A model generated the notes under the pieces. It was given only the letters and a program-made list of their open reading frames with translations, was not told where the DNA came from and did not search any database. From Chitinophaga caeni (GTDB taxonomy: Bacteria > Bacteroidota > Bacteroidia > Chitinophagales > Chitinophagaceae), in NCBI RefSeq assembly GCF_002557795.1, contig NZ_CP023777.1, positions 496,001 to 560,000 on the forward strand: DNA of 64,000 nucleotides. Direction: 5' to 3'. The position numbers and the translations under genes are program-made. Below are positions 63,731 to 64,000 of this stretch, piece by piece. Positions within the stretch are counted from its first letter, which is position 1; every line of letters starts with the position of its first letter.

Positions 63731-64000
63731 GTGTTGATAGTCTTAATAAGTTTAAGCAATCTACGAAATGACAATAATAAATATAAGAGAGAAGCCGGCC
63801 CTGGAAAAGGCCAGCCGAATTATGCTACTCTTTATGTAAAATCTTTATTGTCAATTCAATGGTATTTTAAATTCAAAGGCATCACCATGATAGAAAATTA
63901 ACAAATATAGATACTAAATTAATAATCTATAAAACATAATAATCTCTACCGCCCCTCAAAATTACTACCCCTCCCACGGGTTACATTTTAGTATAACCAA
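63731..64000. other. Upstream region of GH92, window end
   Basis: No gene is seen. At about 63794-63818 a G+C hairpin (GCCGGCC ... GGCCAGC) could end transcription of a minus-strand gene beyond the window. No clear promoter is visible for the GH92 gene. Confidence 0.4.

Noticed and set aside
1..64000. Prophage or integrative element
   Set aside because: No integrase, portal, terminase, relaxase or attachment repeats are seen; the AT-rich islands contain only surface and redox genes.

Overview
The window looks like chromosome from a member of the Bacteroidota, most likely a Chitinophaga-like Chitinophagaceae (inference). The support is three TonB-receptor systems, each with a DUF4974-type FecR anti-sigma factor, two SusC/SusD pairs, an MlaE/MlaF pair, two GH92 mannosidases, DUF6597-type AraC regulators, and promoters of the TTG-N19-21-TAnnTTTG type in front of sucD and tRNA-Pro. 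Most of the window has moderate GC. Two stretches (about 1-9.7 kb and 48.3-57.4 kb) are clearly AT-rich and look like accessory islands.

Region 1 (0-13 kb). Three paralogous small secreted proteins share a fixed four-cysteine pattern. Interleaved with them are a MauE/DoxX-type redox membrane protein with a CxCGG motif and a membrane-anchored, propeller-like protein. A SusC-SusD-TlpA operon converges on this set. The front of the SusC gene has normal composition and its barrel part is AT-rich. A FecR gene without a sigma factor lies behind a 1 kb AT-rich spacer.

Region 2 (13-28.4 kb). This is mostly housekeeping and ordinary metabolism: sucD, mlaE/mlaF, a conserved protein with kinase-like motifs, AraC with a small oxidoreductase cluster, an aldo/keto reductase, DUF2147, DUF2809, a secreted nuclease, a META lipoprotein, DUF6496 and a GH33 sialidase. 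Two repeat fields lie here: 21-bp units next to sucD, and a tandem duplication built from ~101-bp units that carries a broken copy of the DUF2147 3' end.

Region 3 (28.4-45 kb). Two complete ECF sigma-FecR-TonB receptor modules stand back to back. The leftward one drives SusC-SusD-DUF4843-PKD-like lipoprotein-TlpA. The rightward one drives a large TonB receptor and one lipoprotein.

Region 4 (45-57.4 kb). A leucine-rich-repeat protein and an AraC/flavin monooxygenase pair are followed by an AT-rich set. That set holds a thioredoxin-fold remnant, two outer-membrane barrel receptors and two 6-bladed beta-propeller paralogues. One propeller is broken only at a G6-C-G6 tract; the other is decayed by at least four frameshifts. 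A Bacteroidota-type hairpin repeat lies between them and the second receptor.

Region 5 (57.4-64 kb). tRNA-Pro(TGG), a DUF4287/SRPBCC protein and two GH92 enzymes, which differ at the residues thought to read the +1 sugar.

The best candidate for an undescribed system is the four-cysteine protein/MauE/propeller/TlpA/SusCD locus at 1.1-10.8 kb. It reads as a periplasmic or outer-surface thiol-redox system around small secreted proteins.
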